DNA from: Oceanococcus sp. HetDA_MAG_MS8
Lineage (GTDB): Bacteria > Pseudomonadota > Gammaproteobacteria > Nevskiales > Oceanococcaceae
DNA length: 64,000 bases
Reading direction: 5' to 3'
Assembly: GCA_019192445.1 (NCBI GenBank)
Contig: JAHCMK010000005.1
Location: forward strand, 186,001-250,000
The notes under the pieces are model-generated. The model searched no databases. It saw only the letters and a program-made list of their open reading frames with translations, and was not told the DNA's origin. The translations under genes and the position numbers were made by a program. Within the stretch, counting starts at the first letter, position 1, and each line of letters opens with the position of its first letter. Positions 9,347 to 17,690 of this stretch are shown one piece after another.

Positions 9347-10591
9347 TCAGCGCGCTGGATAGTGCTTAGGGTAGCCTGTTCTGGCAATCCCGGATACGAC
9401 TGCGGCCTGAGCAACCGCCGCCGGCACCACGTCAATGAGTCTAGGATCCAAGGGCGTGGGCAAGATGTAGTCGCGACCAAAGGACCATTCGCTGCGTCCA
9501 TAGGCCTCGAGAACCGAATTTGGCACAGGCTCGCGGGCCAAGTTGCGCAGGGCCTCGACGGCGGCGATGTGCATTTCTGTGTTGATACCGCGAGCGCGGA
9601 CATCCAGAGCCCCGCGGAAAATAAACGGGAAGCCGAGGACGTTATTCACCTGATTGGGGAAATCGCTGCGGCCAGTCGCCATGATGAGATCATCCCGGCA
9701 GGCATTAGCCTCGTCCGGCATGATTTCCGGTACGGGGTTGGAGAGGGCAAATACCACGGGGCGCGCCGCCATACTTTGCACCATCGCCGGTGTCACCAAG
9801 CCTGGCCCCGATACGCCAATAAACACATCGGCGTCCTGCATGGCCTCGGCCAAGGTTTGTGGCCCGCCGTCTTGGGCGAACTCGGCCTTGAAGTCGACCA
9901 TGTCGCCGCGCGATTTTTGGATGACCCCTTGCCGGTCGATCACAAAAATGTTCTCGCGCTTGGCGCCCATGGCGATGGCCAGACGGAGGCTCGCTATGCC
10001 GGCGGCGCCGGCCCCGAGGCAGACGATGCGCGCATCACCAAGATGCTTGTCCTGCAGTTCCAGGGCATTGAGTAGGCCGGCCATCACAATAATGGCGGTG
10101 CCATGTTGATCATCGTGGAAGATGGGGATGTCCATCTTCTCCTGCAGCGCACGTTCGATCTCGAAACAATGCGGTGCCGCGATATCTTCGAGATTGATGC
10201 CGCCGAAGGTGGCGCCAATTCTCGCCACCGTATTGATGAAGTCCTGAGGGTCGGCCGCATCGACTTCGATGTCGAAAACGTCGACATCAGCAAACTTCTT
10301 GAACAGCACCGCCTTGCCTTCCATGACAGGCTTGGAGGCTAATGGGCCAGCATTACCCAGACCCAGTACAGCGGTGCCATTCGAGATCACACCCACAAGG
10401 TTACCCTTGGAGGTGTAGCGGTACGCATCCTCCGGGTTGTCCATGATCGCTTTGACGGGTTCTGCGACCCCAGGCGAATACGCCAGGGAAAGCTCTTCAG
10501 GAGTCGTGAAGGGCTTGGTAACAGAGATCGCCAGCTTTCCGGGTTGTGGCTTTTCGTGGTAATCCAGTGCGGCTTGAACCCGGTTTGTCAT
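9347..10591 (-). CDS. maeB: Malic enzyme (short form, likely NADP-dependent)
   Basis: Oxidatively decarboxylates malate to pyruvate (414 aa). It shows the malic N-domain ([42 protein letters not shown]), the metal-binding FDIEVD and HDDQHGTAI, and a Rossmann NAD(P) site ([20 protein letters not shown]). It stops near 414 residues and lacks the C-terminal phosphotransacetylase-like domain of full-length MaeB (about 760 aa). Gene order PBP1A-malic enzyme-rpmE is also seen in pseudomonads. The upstream gap to rpmE is 55 bases. Confidence 0.93.
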   Translation of the reverse strand: MTNRVQAALDYHEKPQPGKLAISVTKPFTTPEELSLAYSPGVAEPVKAIMDNPEDAYRYTSKGNLVGVISNGTAVLGLGNAGPLASKPVMEGKAVLFKKFADVDVFDIEVDAADPQDFINTVARIGATFGGINLEDIAAPHCFEIERALQEKMDIPIFHDDQHGTAIIVMAGLLNALELQDKHLGDARIVCLGAGAAGIASLRLAIAMGAKRENIFVIDRQGVIQKSRGDMVDFKAEFAQDGGPQTLAEAMQDADVFIGVSGPGLVTPAMVQSMAARPVVFALSNPVPEIMPDEANACRDDLIMATGRSDFPNQVNNVLGFPFIFRGALDVRARGINTEMHIAAVEALRNLAREPVPNSVLEAYGRSEWSFGRDYILPTPLDPRLIDVVPAAVAQAAVVSGIARTGYPKHYPAR

Positions 10592-10646
10592 GCTGGCGAT
10601 CCGTTGCAGTCAGTAGCGGTGAAACGTGGCTGTGATCGAGGCGGCT

Positions 10647-10847
10647 TTACTTGCCGTAGCGCTCCTTAAAGCGGTTCACCCGACCACCTGAGTCGAGGAT
10701 CTTCTGCTTGCCGGTGTAAAACGGATGGCAGGCAGAACACACTTCCACCTGTAGCGGTTCGCACAGGGTGGAGCGGGTTTCAAAGGTGTTACCGCAGCTG
10801 CAGGTAACGGTAACAGTTTCGTATTGCGGATGAATGTCGGCTTTCAT
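10647..10847 (-). CDS. rpmE: 50S ribosomal protein L31 (zinc-binding form)
   Basis: Ribosomal protein L31 (66 aa), a bridge protein of the large subunit. [20 protein letters not shown] is diagnostic. Cysteines at about 16, 18, 37 and 40 form the zinc site of the C+ paralogue; a C-minus paralogue may exist elsewhere for zinc starvation. The ATG at 10847 is chosen by homology. A longer upstream frame to 10916 overlaps the end of hemW and is unlikely. Confidence 0.95.
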   Translation of the reverse strand: MKADIHPQYETVTVTCSCGNTFETRSTLCEPLQVEVCSACHPFYTGKQKILDSGGRVNRFKERYGK

Positions 10848-10890
10848 GGCCGTGGCCCCATTAACAAGGTGTACCAGAGAACTGCGCATT

Positions 10891-12048
10891 CTACCCTGCG
10901 TTGGTGGCCTCTGCAAAGCACATCAGCAAGCTGTTGAGATAGCGTAGTCCCAACGCCGTGGGTTGTACACGATTATTGGACTGCCGTACCAAGCCTAAAT
11001 GCTGCGCCTGCGCCAGACCGGGCGCTAGGCGCGCGCGTTCCAAGCCAGTGGTTTGTTCGAACTGGCGCAGACTAAAGCCATGCACCAACCTGAAGGCATT
11101 GAGCAAGAACTCTTCCTGGCGGTCGGCTGGCGTTGGCTGCGAGCATTGGCTGAGAACCTGCGCGCTTCCGGCGCAAGCCAAATATCGGCCCGGAGCACGC
11201 TGCCGGGCGCTGCGCTGGATGTGGCCATGGGCGCCAGTGTGTTTTTGATGGGCGCCAGCGCCCAGGGCCAGAAAGTCGCCATACCGCCAGTAGTTGAGGT
11301 TGTGCCTAGCGCGGCGGCCGGGTTGGGCCCAGGCCGAAATCTCGTAGCGCCGGAATCCGGCTCCGCGCAGTAAGCGTCTGCCCTGGCGTTCTATGGCGGC
11401 TAGAACATCTTCCGCCGGAAGTTCTGGGGGGTGGCGTGCAAAGGCTGTTTGTGGCTCTAAAGTGAGCTCGTACCAGGACAAGTGCTCGGGCTGGTGGTCT
11501 AGAGCGCGCTCCAAATCGAACAGGGAGTCTTCCAAGCTCTGGCCTGGTAAGCCGTGCATGATGTCGATGTTGATATTGTCGAAGCCGGCAGCACGGGCCA
11601 GTGCGATGGCGCGGTCCGCTGCCTGATGGTCGTGGATCCGTCCCAGGGCTTTGAGCTTGTCGTCCTGGAAGCTTTGCACACCAATCGAGAGCCGGTTAAC
11701 GCCTGCCTGCCGGTAGCCGGCAAAGTGAGCTTCGTCAGCTGTGCCAGGGTTGGCCTCCAAGGTGATCTCAGTCGCGGGATGCAGCCCGGGGCCAGTTTTC
11801 AATGCCTGGATAATGCGGCCGATTTGGTCTGGAGGGCAGAGGCTGGGAGTGCCGCCACCGAAGAACACACTGCGCAGTGGGCGCCAAGCCTGCTCATTGA
11901 GAGTCCACTGCAGATCGGCGAGTACTGCATCAACGTATTGAACGTAGTCGCTATCGTCACGCAGGTTGTGCGAGTTGAAGTCGCAGTAGGGACATTTGCG
12001 CACACACCAGGGCAGGTGTACGTACGCGCCGGGCTGCGGCAGGCTCAT
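10891..12048 (-). CDS. hemW: Radical-SAM haem chaperone HemW
   Basis: 385-aa radical-SAM protein of the HemN/HemW family. Cys15, Cys19 and Cys22 (CVRKCPYC) bind the [4Fe-4S] cluster, followed by the SAM-binding FGGGTPS. The motif HNLNYW, typical of HemW haem binding, favours a haem-trafficking chaperone over coproporphyrinogen dehydrogenase. The usual GAGAHGK is GAGAHQK here and is followed by a His-rich stretch (HTGAHGH). It lies downstream of rdgB with a four-base overlap, as in many gammaproteobacteria. Confidence 0.9.
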   Translation of the reverse strand: MSLPQPGAYVHLPWCVRKCPYCDFNSHNLRDDSDYVQYVDAVLADLQWTLNEQAWRPLRSVFFGGGTPSLCPPDQIGRIIQALKTGPGLHPATEITLEANPGTADEAHFAGYRQAGVNRLSIGVQSFQDDKLKALGRIHDHQAADRAIALARAAGFDNINIDIMHGLPGQSLEDSLFDLERALDHQPEHLSWYELTLEPQTAFARHPPELPAEDVLAAIERQGRRLLRGAGFRRYEISAWAQPGRRARHNLNYWRYGDFLALGAGAHQKHTGAHGHIQRSARQRAPGRYLACAGSAQVLSQCSQPTPADRQEEFLLNAFRLVHGFSLRQFEQTTGLERARLAPGLAQAQHLGLVRQSNNRVQPTALGLRYLNSLLMCFAEATNAG

Positions 12049-12635
12049 GCGCGGCGCAGTTGATCCAGTAATTGGCGCACAGCATGACCACGATGACTGC
12101 GCGCTTGCTTCGTCTCGGGGTTCATCTCGGCGGCGCTTAAGCCTAGATCAGGGTCAAAAAAGACAGGATCGTAGCCAAACCCGCCGTCGCCGCGTTCGGC
12201 GCGCAGGATTTCACCGGCCCAGTGGCCTTGAGCAATTCGAGGTAGGGGGTCCTGGGCTGAGCGCACCAGCGCTAAAACACAATGAAAAGCAGCTGTTCGT
12301 TGTGGCTGCTCGGCCAGGGCTTGCAGCAGCTTGGCGCGGTTTGCTGCATCGTCCGCCTCTGGACCAGCGTAGCGAGCGGAGTAAACCCCAGGAGCACCGC
12401 CGAGGGCGTCGACGCTGAGGCCTGAGTCATCGGCTAATGCCGGCAGACCGCTTGCGTCCGCGGCGTGGCGCGCTTTGATCAGAGCGTTTTCCACGTAGCT
12501 TAGCCCTGTCTCCTCCGCTTGGGTGCTCGTAAAATCCGACAGGGGCAATAGCTCCACACCCAAGGGCAGTAGTGCGCGGCTGAGCTCGCGCAGCTTGCCT
12601 GCATTACCAGAGGCCAGCACGATCCTGTCCATCAT
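12045..12635 (-). CDS. rdgB: XTP/dITP diphosphatase RdgB (HAM1 family)
   Basis: House-cleaning NTP pyrophosphatase (196 aa) that removes dITP, XTP and ITP. ASGNAGKLREL is the N-terminal substrate motif, ALADDSGLSVDALGGAPGVYSARYAG holds the metal-binding acidic residues, and GDGGFGYDPVFF the base-recognition loop. Two tandem ATG codons abut the rph stop (TAA-ATG-ATG), so translation is coupled to rph. The end overlaps hemW. Confidence 0.95.
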   Translation of the reverse strand: MMDRIVLASGNAGKLRELSRALLPLGVELLPLSDFTSTQAEETGLSYVENALIKARHAADASGLPALADDSGLSVDALGGAPGVYSARYAGPEADDAANRAKLLQALAEQPQRTAAFHCVLALVRSAQDPLPRIAQGHWAGEILRAERGDGGFGYDPVFFDPDLGLSAAEMNPETKQARSHRGHAVRQLLDQLRRA

Positions 12636-13355
12636 TTAACGCCCAAGCACCTGCTTTTGAATCTCGTGCAGCTGACGAATTCCGCCTTCGGCCAAATCCA
12701 GCATGCGGTCCAGCTCGCTGCGCAGGAAGGGGTGTCCCTCGGCTGTGCCCTGGACCTCGATGAGGCCGCCGGCCTCATTCATAACAACGTTGCAGTCGGT
12801 TTCGGCGGCGGAGTCTTCCACATAATCCAAATCCAGCACGGCGTCGCCATTCACAATACCAACGGATACGGCGGCAACTTGTCCAAACAATGGGTGACGT
12901 TTGAGCTTTTGCGTTTTGTGCACATGATCCAGGGCCTGAGCCAAAGCCACATAACCACCGGTAATTGCGGCGCAGCGAGTGCCGCCATCGGCTTGGATGA
13001 CGTCGCAGTCAACCGTGATTGATACTTCGCCCAAAGCTTCCAAGTTGACCGCTGCGCGCAGGGAACGCCCGATGAGCCGCTGGATTTCCAAGGTGCGCCC
13101 ACCTTGTTTACCTCGCGCCGCTTCGCGGCCCATACGTTCACCAGTGGAGCGCGGCAACATCCCGTATTCAGCCGTCACCCAGCCTTTACCCGTGTTGCGC
13201 AGCCAAGGTGGCACGCGGGTTTCCACGCTGGCAGTGCACATGACTTGAGTATGGCCGGCACGAATGAGCGCGGAGCCTTCGGCATGGCGGGAAACGCCAG
13301 CCTCGATGGAAATGTCGCGGAGAGTGTCAGCGCTACGATGATCGTGACGGAGCAT
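12636..13355 (-). CDS. rph: Ribonuclease PH
   Basis: Phosphorolytic 3'-5' exoribonuclease (239 aa) that trims tRNA and other RNA 3' ends. The full RNase PH fold is present: N-terminal [16 protein letters not shown], the phosphate/RNA-binding [20 protein letters not shown] and catalytic [20 protein letters not shown]. It is intact at the C-terminus, unlike the frameshifted E. coli K-12 copy. First gene of rph-rdgB-hemW and divergent from yicC, a common arrangement. Confidence 0.95.
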   Translation of the reverse strand: MLRHDHRSADTLRDISIEAGVSRHAEGSALIRAGHTQVMCTASVETRVPPWLRNTGKGWVTAEYGMLPRSTGERMGREAARGKQGGRTLEIQRLIGRSLRAAVNLEALGEVSITVDCDVIQADGGTRCAAITGGYVALAQALDHVHKTQKLKRHPLFGQVAAVSVGIVNGDAVLDLDYVEDSAAETDCNVVMNEAGGLIEVQGTAEGHPFLRSELDRMLDLAEGGIRQLHEIQKQVLGR

Positions 13356-13440
13356 AAATGCAGTCTTTGATGATGGGCGCCGGAGTATAGCGACCTCAGC
13401 CCTGTATCCTAAAACGCTTTACTTCCTACGCACCTCATTC

Positions 13441-14316
13441 ATGAGCACAGCCACTTTGCATTCCATGACCGGCTACGCCCGTATTCAGGCCTCTACTGAG
13501 CTGGGTGAGCTCAGCTTAGAAATTCGCAGCGTGAACCATCGTTACCTGGAGGTTTTCCTTCGCCAGCCGGAGGAGTTGCGGAGTACAGAAATCGCAGTGC
13601 GCCAACGTCTGGCCAAAGACCTTGGGCGTGGCAAGCTCGATGTGAATATGCGCCTGGACGGTAGCGCCAAGCCGCAGGCCCAGCTCGAGTTTGATGAGGC
13701 GGTATTGAATCAGCTGGGCACGGCCTACGCTACCTTGAGCCAGAAGCTGCCCTCTGTGGCGGCCTTGGACCCGCTGGCCTTATTACGTTGGCCGGGAGTT
13801 CTTAAGGAAACTGACGTCGATGCAGATACCGTTGCGGCTCAGGTTATGGCAGCACTGGACGAGGCTATCCAGGCATTGTGTGCTAGCCGCGCAGAAGAGG
13901 GGCAGCGCTTAGCCGTCATGCTTGAAGAGCGTCTGCAAGCTATCGAGGCCAATGTGGAGCGGGTTCGCGCACGTCTGCCAGAGCAAACTCGCCGCTGGCG
14001 CGAAAAGCTGACTGAACGCCTCAAAGATATTTCCGACATGGACGAAGAGCGTCGCGATAACGCTCTGGCCCAGTTCGCGCAGCGCGCCGATGTAGACGAA
14101 GAGTTAGACCGACTCGGCAGCCACGTGCAGGCCGTGCGCGAAGTCATGACCAAGGCCGGACCCGTTGGCCGCAAGCTCGACTTTTACATGCAGGAGTTCA
14201 ACCGCGAGGCCAATACCTTGGGCTCCAAGTCATTAGACGCCGAAATCACGGCAGTGGCTGTAGACCTGAAAGTGCTCATCGAGCAGATGCGCGAGCAGGT
14301 GCAGAATGTGGAGTGA
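13441..14316 (+). CDS. yicC: Endoribonuclease YicC
   Basis: 291-aa YicC-family protein. LHSMTGYARIQ and LEIRSVNHRYLEVFLRQPEELR near the N-terminus and the C-terminal EVMTKAGPVGRKLDFYMQEF with EANTLGSKSLD are diagnostic. E. coli YicC is reported as an endoribonuclease that promotes decay of certain small RNAs. A long central coiled coil (EERLQAIEANVERVRARLPE) is visible. Divergent from rph with an 85-base shared promoter region. Confidence 0.93.
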   Translation: MSTATLHSMTGYARIQASTELGELSLEIRSVNHRYLEVFLRQPEELRSTEIAVRQRLAKDLGRGKLDVNMRLDGSAKPQAQLEFDEAVLNQLGTAYATLSQKLPSVAALDPLALLRWPGVLKETDVDADTVAAQVMAALDEAIQALCASRAEEGQRLAVMLEERLQAIEANVERVRARLPEQTRRWREKLTERLKDISDMDEERRDNALAQFAQRADVDEELDRLGSHVQAVREVMTKAGPVGRKLDFYMQEFNREANTLGSKSLDAEITAVAVDLKVLIEQMREQVQNVE

Positions 14317-14343
14317 ACGGCCAGAGCGCCCTTTGATTTTGGT

Positions 14344-14619
14344 TTAAGGATTCGCTGCCTTTTTGGCCAGATCAGCGGCGGCGAGCGCTTCAGCGATGCA
14401 GCCCTCGTAGTCTTTGCCAATTCGCTTGGCCTCAGCGCTGGCAATTTTGGCCGAGGCTTGCAACAGGTCGCCATTGAGTTTCGCAAGGCCGGACTTCGCC
14501 GCGCGGGCCGAGTCTACAGCTTGGCTGGCGCGCGTGATTTGTCGGTCACAGCGGCTTGCTGGCTCACAGGCGGTGAGGAATAGACTGGCAGTAATGATGT
14601 AAAGGGCCATTCGCAGCAT
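14344..14619 (-). CDS. Small putative lipoprotein, helical
   Basis: 91 aa with a lipoprotein signal (MALYIITASLFLTAC, acylated Cys at about 18) followed by Glu at +2. The mature part is Ala/Lys-rich and predicted helical (QAVDSARAAKSGLAKLNGDL), resembling Lpp-like or colicin-type spacer proteins, without a family I can name. AGGAAC lies about seven bases before the ATG. The candidate sRNA terminator at 14693-14721 sits 74 bases upstream on the same strand, so that RNA could also be an attenuated leader of this gene. Confidence 0.7.
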   Translation of the reverse strand: MLRMALYIITASLFLTACEPASRCDRQITRASQAVDSARAAKSGLAKLNGDLLQASAKIASAEAKRIGKDYEGCIAEALAAADLAKKAANP

Positions 14620-14692
14620 GGGTTGTTCCTAGAACATGAAACGGGGCGAGCTCTGCGTGGCACTGTGACACGGATGAGCACCGCTCTGCTGC

Positions 14693-14721
14693 AAAAAAGA
14701 ACCCGCCTCCTGGGCGGGTTC
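14693..14721 (-). terminator. Rho-independent terminator of the candidate sRNA
   Basis: Perfect 9-bp stem GAACCCGCC/GGCGGGTTC with a five-base loop, followed on the minus strand by six U residues. No annotated minus-strand gene lies upstream of it, so it is an orphan terminator. Confidence 0.85.
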
Positions 14722-14778
14722 GGACAGATCGCCACACTTTGCGAGGTGGACTTGGATTGGGGGGAAGACTTCATCTGT
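14693..14778 (-). ncRNA. Candidate Fur-controlled small RNA
   Basis: Predicted ~86-nt transcript starting near the A at 14778 and ending in the U-tract at 14693. The 5' end ACAGAT can pair with ATCTGT just before the terminator (14724-14729), closing a domain. An inner hairpin CCAC/GTGG and a C-rich single-stranded stretch (CTTCCCCCCAATCC) lie inside. The promoter overlaps a Fur-like box. No coding frame fits. The sequence is not recognisably RyhB or PrrF, so the class is inferred from architecture alone. Confidence 0.5.
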
Positions 14779-14784
14779 GAATAA

Positions 14785-14813
14785 ATAATAATGGGAACCA
14801 TTCGCAAAAGCAA
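14785..14813 (-). promoter_or_regulatory. Sigma-70-like promoter overlapping a Fur-like box
   Basis: On the minus strand TTGCTT (14813-14808), a 17-base spacer and TATTAT (14790-14785) make a good promoter. Bases 14805-14787 (GCGAATGGTTCCCATTATT) match the 19-base Fur consensus at 12 positions by my count and include the dyad AATGG-nnn-CCATT. A repressor there would occlude the -10 region. The same box lies 139 bases upstream of the plus-strand lipoprotein gene. Confidence 0.5.
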
Positions 14814-14943
14814 TAGCAGATGCGATTCTGCGGGAATGTTCGATAAGATGGCGCCAAAGTGATTTGTTCTTTTTCTCGCTGCTTAAGACCCGCTAGGGCG
14901 TCTTTGAGGGCGATGGATTTGGCTTGAAATGGTTGAGGCAGCT

Positions 14944-15528
14944 ATGCATAACTTCCGATTCGCATTCCTCACGGTGACACTGAGTTTGGTCCTCAGTGCT
15001 TGCGACAAAGACACCGGCGCGCAGCCAGCGACTCCGCAAGTCGGCCAGAGCAGTTCCAAGGCTATGGCCCGCGTTTCGCCGGCCTCAAAGAAGGCTCTGG
15101 CAGAGTATGAAATGGTGGCTCGGGATTTTCTGCAGGGGATAGAAGCCGATGCTTCGGTCCAGCAGCTCCGACCAATGGCGCAGCGCATGCTGGACTTGGG
15201 CGTCTCAGTCGTACCGGACTACGTGACTGCGGTTCCCGATTGTCAGCGCTATCTGGAGGAGGCTGCAAAAATCGAGTCGCGCTGGTCAGAACTTGACCCA
15301 GAAGTGATCGAGCGCGATTACCACCAAGACGGCGCCTTGCCGCCCATGCCCAATAATGTGGACTGCTACCACATGAAAGATGTGGTGGTGCATCCAGCAA
15401 CGGCTCTGGCCTTACTAGCTCAGCCAGAAGTGGATCGCGATCAGGTGCGGCTGGAAATCTTTGAAGTAGTGAGTCACGCCATTGCGGTGCGTACCGGGAG
15501 TGGCTTCAACAGCGACGACGGCGACTGA
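14944..15528 (+). CDS. Putative lipoprotein of unknown function
   Basis: 194 aa from the ATG at 14944, which has TGAGG seven bases upstream; an ATG at 14929 would place five residues before the signal. The lipobox LSAC is followed by Asp, the classical +2 inner-membrane retention residue. The mature part is mostly helical with a conserved-looking NVDCYHMKDVVVHPATALAL containing Cys and His residues that could bind metal. It is six bases upstream of the DUF1513 gene, so the two are probably cotranscribed. I do not recognise the family. Confidence 0.75.
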   Translation: MHNFRFAFLTVTLSLVLSACDKDTGAQPATPQVGQSSSKAMARVSPASKKALAEYEMVARDFLQGIEADASVQQLRPMAQRMLDLGVSVVPDYVTAVPDCQRYLEEAAKIESRWSELDPEVIERDYHQDGALPPMPNNVDCYHMKDVVVHPATALALLAQPEVDRDQVRLEIFEVVSHAIAVRTGSGFNSDDGD

Positions 15529-15534
15529 GTCTGA

Positions 15535-16617
15535 ATGCGTAGGCGTCAGCTTCTGGGTGGTTTGGCGGCGGGCGCGCTGCTGGGGGCCGGTGGTTCTGCT
15601 TGGCACATCACCCGATCCCGACAGGGAATGCTGGTGAGCTGTGTTCGCAAGACAAGTGGCGGTTATGCGGTGGTTGCCTTCGATCCGGTGACGGCCGAGG
15701 TGTACTGGGATTGCCTCTTGCCGGCGCGTGGTCATGCGATTGCTGTGAGCCCTGGTGGCGATCACCTCGCAGTCTTCGCTCGGCGGCCAGGGCAATGGGT
15801 GTGGATTATTGCAGCCCAGGATGGGAGGCTACTGCGCACCCTGGCTGTGCCGAATAAGGCCCAATTTAATGGACATGGACTATTTGCAGCTGATGGACAG
15901 CAGGTCTGGGTGTCGGCCACCTCCTATGCGACACATGGCCAGCCTCGCGGCGAAATTCTCCAGTTTGATTGGGGCCGTGCGCGGCTAGAGCAGCGCTGGT
16001 CTTCAGCCGGACTGGACCCCCATGAGTGCGCCCTGCATGGAGATTGTCTCGTGGTTGCAAATGGCGGTTACGCTGAGCAGTACGCCAACGGCGATGACAA
16101 GCGCTTAGTCGCCGAGCAGCCGCCTAATCTGGCCTGGCTGGATGCAGCGACCGGCGGTGTTAAGCGTATTGATACCTTGGCGGATCCCAAGCTCAGCATT
16201 CGACATCTGGACGTTGGGCCACAGGGGGTTTTTGTCGGTTTCCAGCATGCCGATGGCCCTCTAGCTCAAACCCCACTATTGGGCCGCGCGCGCAGTAACG
16301 GCCCCTTGGTCATGCTGGAGCCTCCCGTCGAGGGTTGGGAAGCGTGGTATGGCTACGTTCTGAGTGTTCACCTGCAGGCGAATAAAGGGCAGGTCTTGGC
16401 AACCAGCCCGCGTTCGGGGCGCATGGGAGTTTGGGATGCCTTGAGCGGCGCGGCTTTGCAGAGTCGGCCTTTGGCGGATGTGTCAGGAGTGGCGGCTCAG
16501 GGTGATTCTTGGTGGGCCAGCTCCGGCCATGGCGTGATTGCCGGTGCTTCGCAAGAGCGTTATCTCATGCCGAATTGGCAATTTGACAACCATATGGTTG
16601 CGATTCCACGCGCATAA
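15535..16617 (+). CDS. DUF1513 family exported protein
   Basis: 360 aa with an N-terminal Arg-rich export signal (MRRRQLLGGLAAGALLGAGG) that looks Tat-like. The mature part is a seven-bladed beta-propeller-like series of repeats (VSPGGDHLAVFARRPGQWVW, FAADGQQVWVSATSY, NAHEC-type segments), as in DUF1513 proteins. From memory, relatives in Pseudomonas and Vibrio sit beside imelysin lipoproteins in iron-regulated operons. No imelysin gene is present here, only the small lipoprotein upstream. A role in periplasmic iron handling is therefore inference, supported by the Fur-like box upstream. Confidence 0.82.
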   Translation: MRRRQLLGGLAAGALLGAGGSAWHITRSRQGMLVSCVRKTSGGYAVVAFDPVTAEVYWDCLLPARGHAIAVSPGGDHLAVFARRPGQWVWIIAAQDGRLLRTLAVPNKAQFNGHGLFAADGQQVWVSATSYATHGQPRGEILQFDWGRARLEQRWSSAGLDPHECALHGDCLVVANGGYAEQYANGDDKRLVAEQPPNLAWLDAATGGVKRIDTLADPKLSIRHLDVGPQGVFVGFQHADGPLAQTPLLGRARSNGPLVMLEPPVEGWEAWYGYVLSVHLQANKGQVLATSPRSGRMGVWDALSGAALQSRPLADVSGVAAQGDSWWASSGHGVIAGASQERYLMPNWQFDNHMVAIPRA

Positions 16618-16654
16618 GGGGTCTGCCTCGCTGTTGTGCGATGCACAAGGGTGG

Positions 16655-16669
16655 GCACCAAAATGGTGC
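16655..16669. promoter_or_regulatory. NtrC-type enhancer palindrome
   Basis: GCACC-AAAAT-GGTGC is an exact match to the core of the NtrC consensus (GCACC-N5-GGTGC). Its centre is about 120 bases upstream of the start predicted from the sigma-54 promoter at 16755-16771, the usual enhancer distance. A second dyad TTGTGC-gat-GCACAA lies just upstream (16634-16648). Confidence 0.7.
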
Positions 16670-16754
16670 GACCGCTCAGGGTCCCTAGCCATTGTGGTAC
16701 TCGCTGGCGCTTCACATCCTCGTATTGACGTGATTTGAACGCTGCTCGAGAAAA

Positions 16755-16771
16755 TTGGCACGGCGGTTGCT
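16755..16771 (+). promoter_or_regulatory. Sigma-54 (RpoN) promoter
   Basis: TTGGCACGGCGGTTGCT matches the -24/-12 consensus TTGGCACG-N4-TTGCT at every defined position, with GG and GC ten bases apart. It predicts transcription start near 16782, giving a leader of about 100 bases before the outer-membrane protein gene at 16885. Confidence 0.85.
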
Positions 16772-16884
16772 TTATCCCTTTTGCCAGACCTGCACGTCCC
16801 TTGGCGGCGGCAGGTATTGCGTGCGGCCCAGGGTCGTAAAGGCTGGTGATTCCTTCAACAAAGATCATTACAGAGGACATCACT

Positions 16885-17628
16885 ATGTCGATCGTATCTG
16901 CGCGGCTGGCTAAGGCCGCACTCGCGATGACCGTCACCGGCCTTTCCAGTGTAGCCACCGTTGCCCCCGCTCAAGAGCTGATGGTTCCAGAGAGCTCTTA
17001 CACGGTGATGCTCAACCAGGATAGCTTCTTCGGTTTTTACCCCTCTTTTAACGGCCTGATGGCGTTGTCCGAGAATATGGACTTCTCCTTCTACGGTATT
17101 TTCTGGACCACGCCTGACTTCGCCAGCAACGCCCCCGGTGGTGCTGACCTCTGGACTGAGTTCGGCGCTGGTGTGAACCTGAAGTACATGGATGGCAAGC
17201 TGAATGTGAAGCCACAACTGGGCATCACCAACGGTGTGCTGCAATCTGGCCCATCCGATGGTGCAGGCAACTTTGGCGACGGTATCGTCCCCAGCTTGAC
17301 CATCAACTACTCGGATGATTACTTCGAACTCGAGTCGTACAACGGTTACTACATCGCCACTGCGGATAGCGACGGTAACGACTTCCTCCACTTGTGGATC
17401 AACGGTGGTTACAAGTTCGCCGATTTCGCATCAGGCGGTCTGCACTATGAGTGGTTAGACATTCCTAGTGCGGATGGCGATACCGTTCTCTACAAGTGGT
17501 TCGGTCCTTACGTGCAGTTCAGCGTGGACTCCGGCTTGTTCGCCCGCTTCACTGCTGGCTCCCAGATCGATGCTGCTGGCGGCGAAGAAGGTGACTTCTA
17601 CAAGCTGAACGTTGGGATGTCCTTCTAA
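16885..17628 (+). CDS. Putative outer-membrane beta-barrel protein, sigma-54/NtrC-controlled
   Basis: 247 aa with a cleavable signal peptide (LAKAALAMTVTGLSSVATVAPAQA-type, cut after about residue 30). The mature part is rich in alternating aromatic strands (NMDFSFYGIFWTTPDF, KWFGPYVQFSVD) and ends in Phe (LNVGMSF), the hallmark of BAM-assembled barrels. It may belong to the uncharacterised DUF6733 group, recalled without search. I start at the ATG at 16885 with AGAGGA upstream; an in-frame start at 16846 would put 13 residues before the signal. The promoter region suggests expression in nitrogen limitation. Possible channel or porin-like role. Confidence 0.8.
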   Translation: MSIVSARLAKAALAMTVTGLSSVATVAPAQELMVPESSYTVMLNQDSFFGFYPSFNGLMALSENMDFSFYGIFWTTPDFASNAPGGADLWTEFGAGVNLKYMDGKLNVKPQLGITNGVLQSGPSDGAGNFGDGIVPSLTINYSDDYFELESYNGYYIATADSDGNDFLHLWINGGYKFADFASGGLHYEWLDIPSADGDTVLYKWFGPYVQFSVDSGLFARFTAGSQIDAAGGEEGDFYKLNVGMSF

Positions 17629-17657
17629 GCGGACGTCGACCTCCTCGATGGATCAAG

Positions 17658-17687
17658 CCTGGCCCACCTTCCTCATGGTGGGTCAGG
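17658..17687 (+). terminator. Stem-loop after the outer-membrane protein gene
   Basis: Eleven-bp stem CCTGGCCCACC/GGTGGGTCAGG with one G-U pair and an eight-base loop, 30 bases after the stop. No real T-tract follows, so read-through into the structured RNA downstream is likely. Confidence 0.45.
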
Positions 17688-17690
17688 TTG

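Noticed and set aside
14514-14813. Minus-strand open frame of 99 codons across the candidate sRNA
   Set aside because: It starts with TTG inside the predicted -35, runs through the terminator hairpin and overlaps the lipoprotein gene in another frame.
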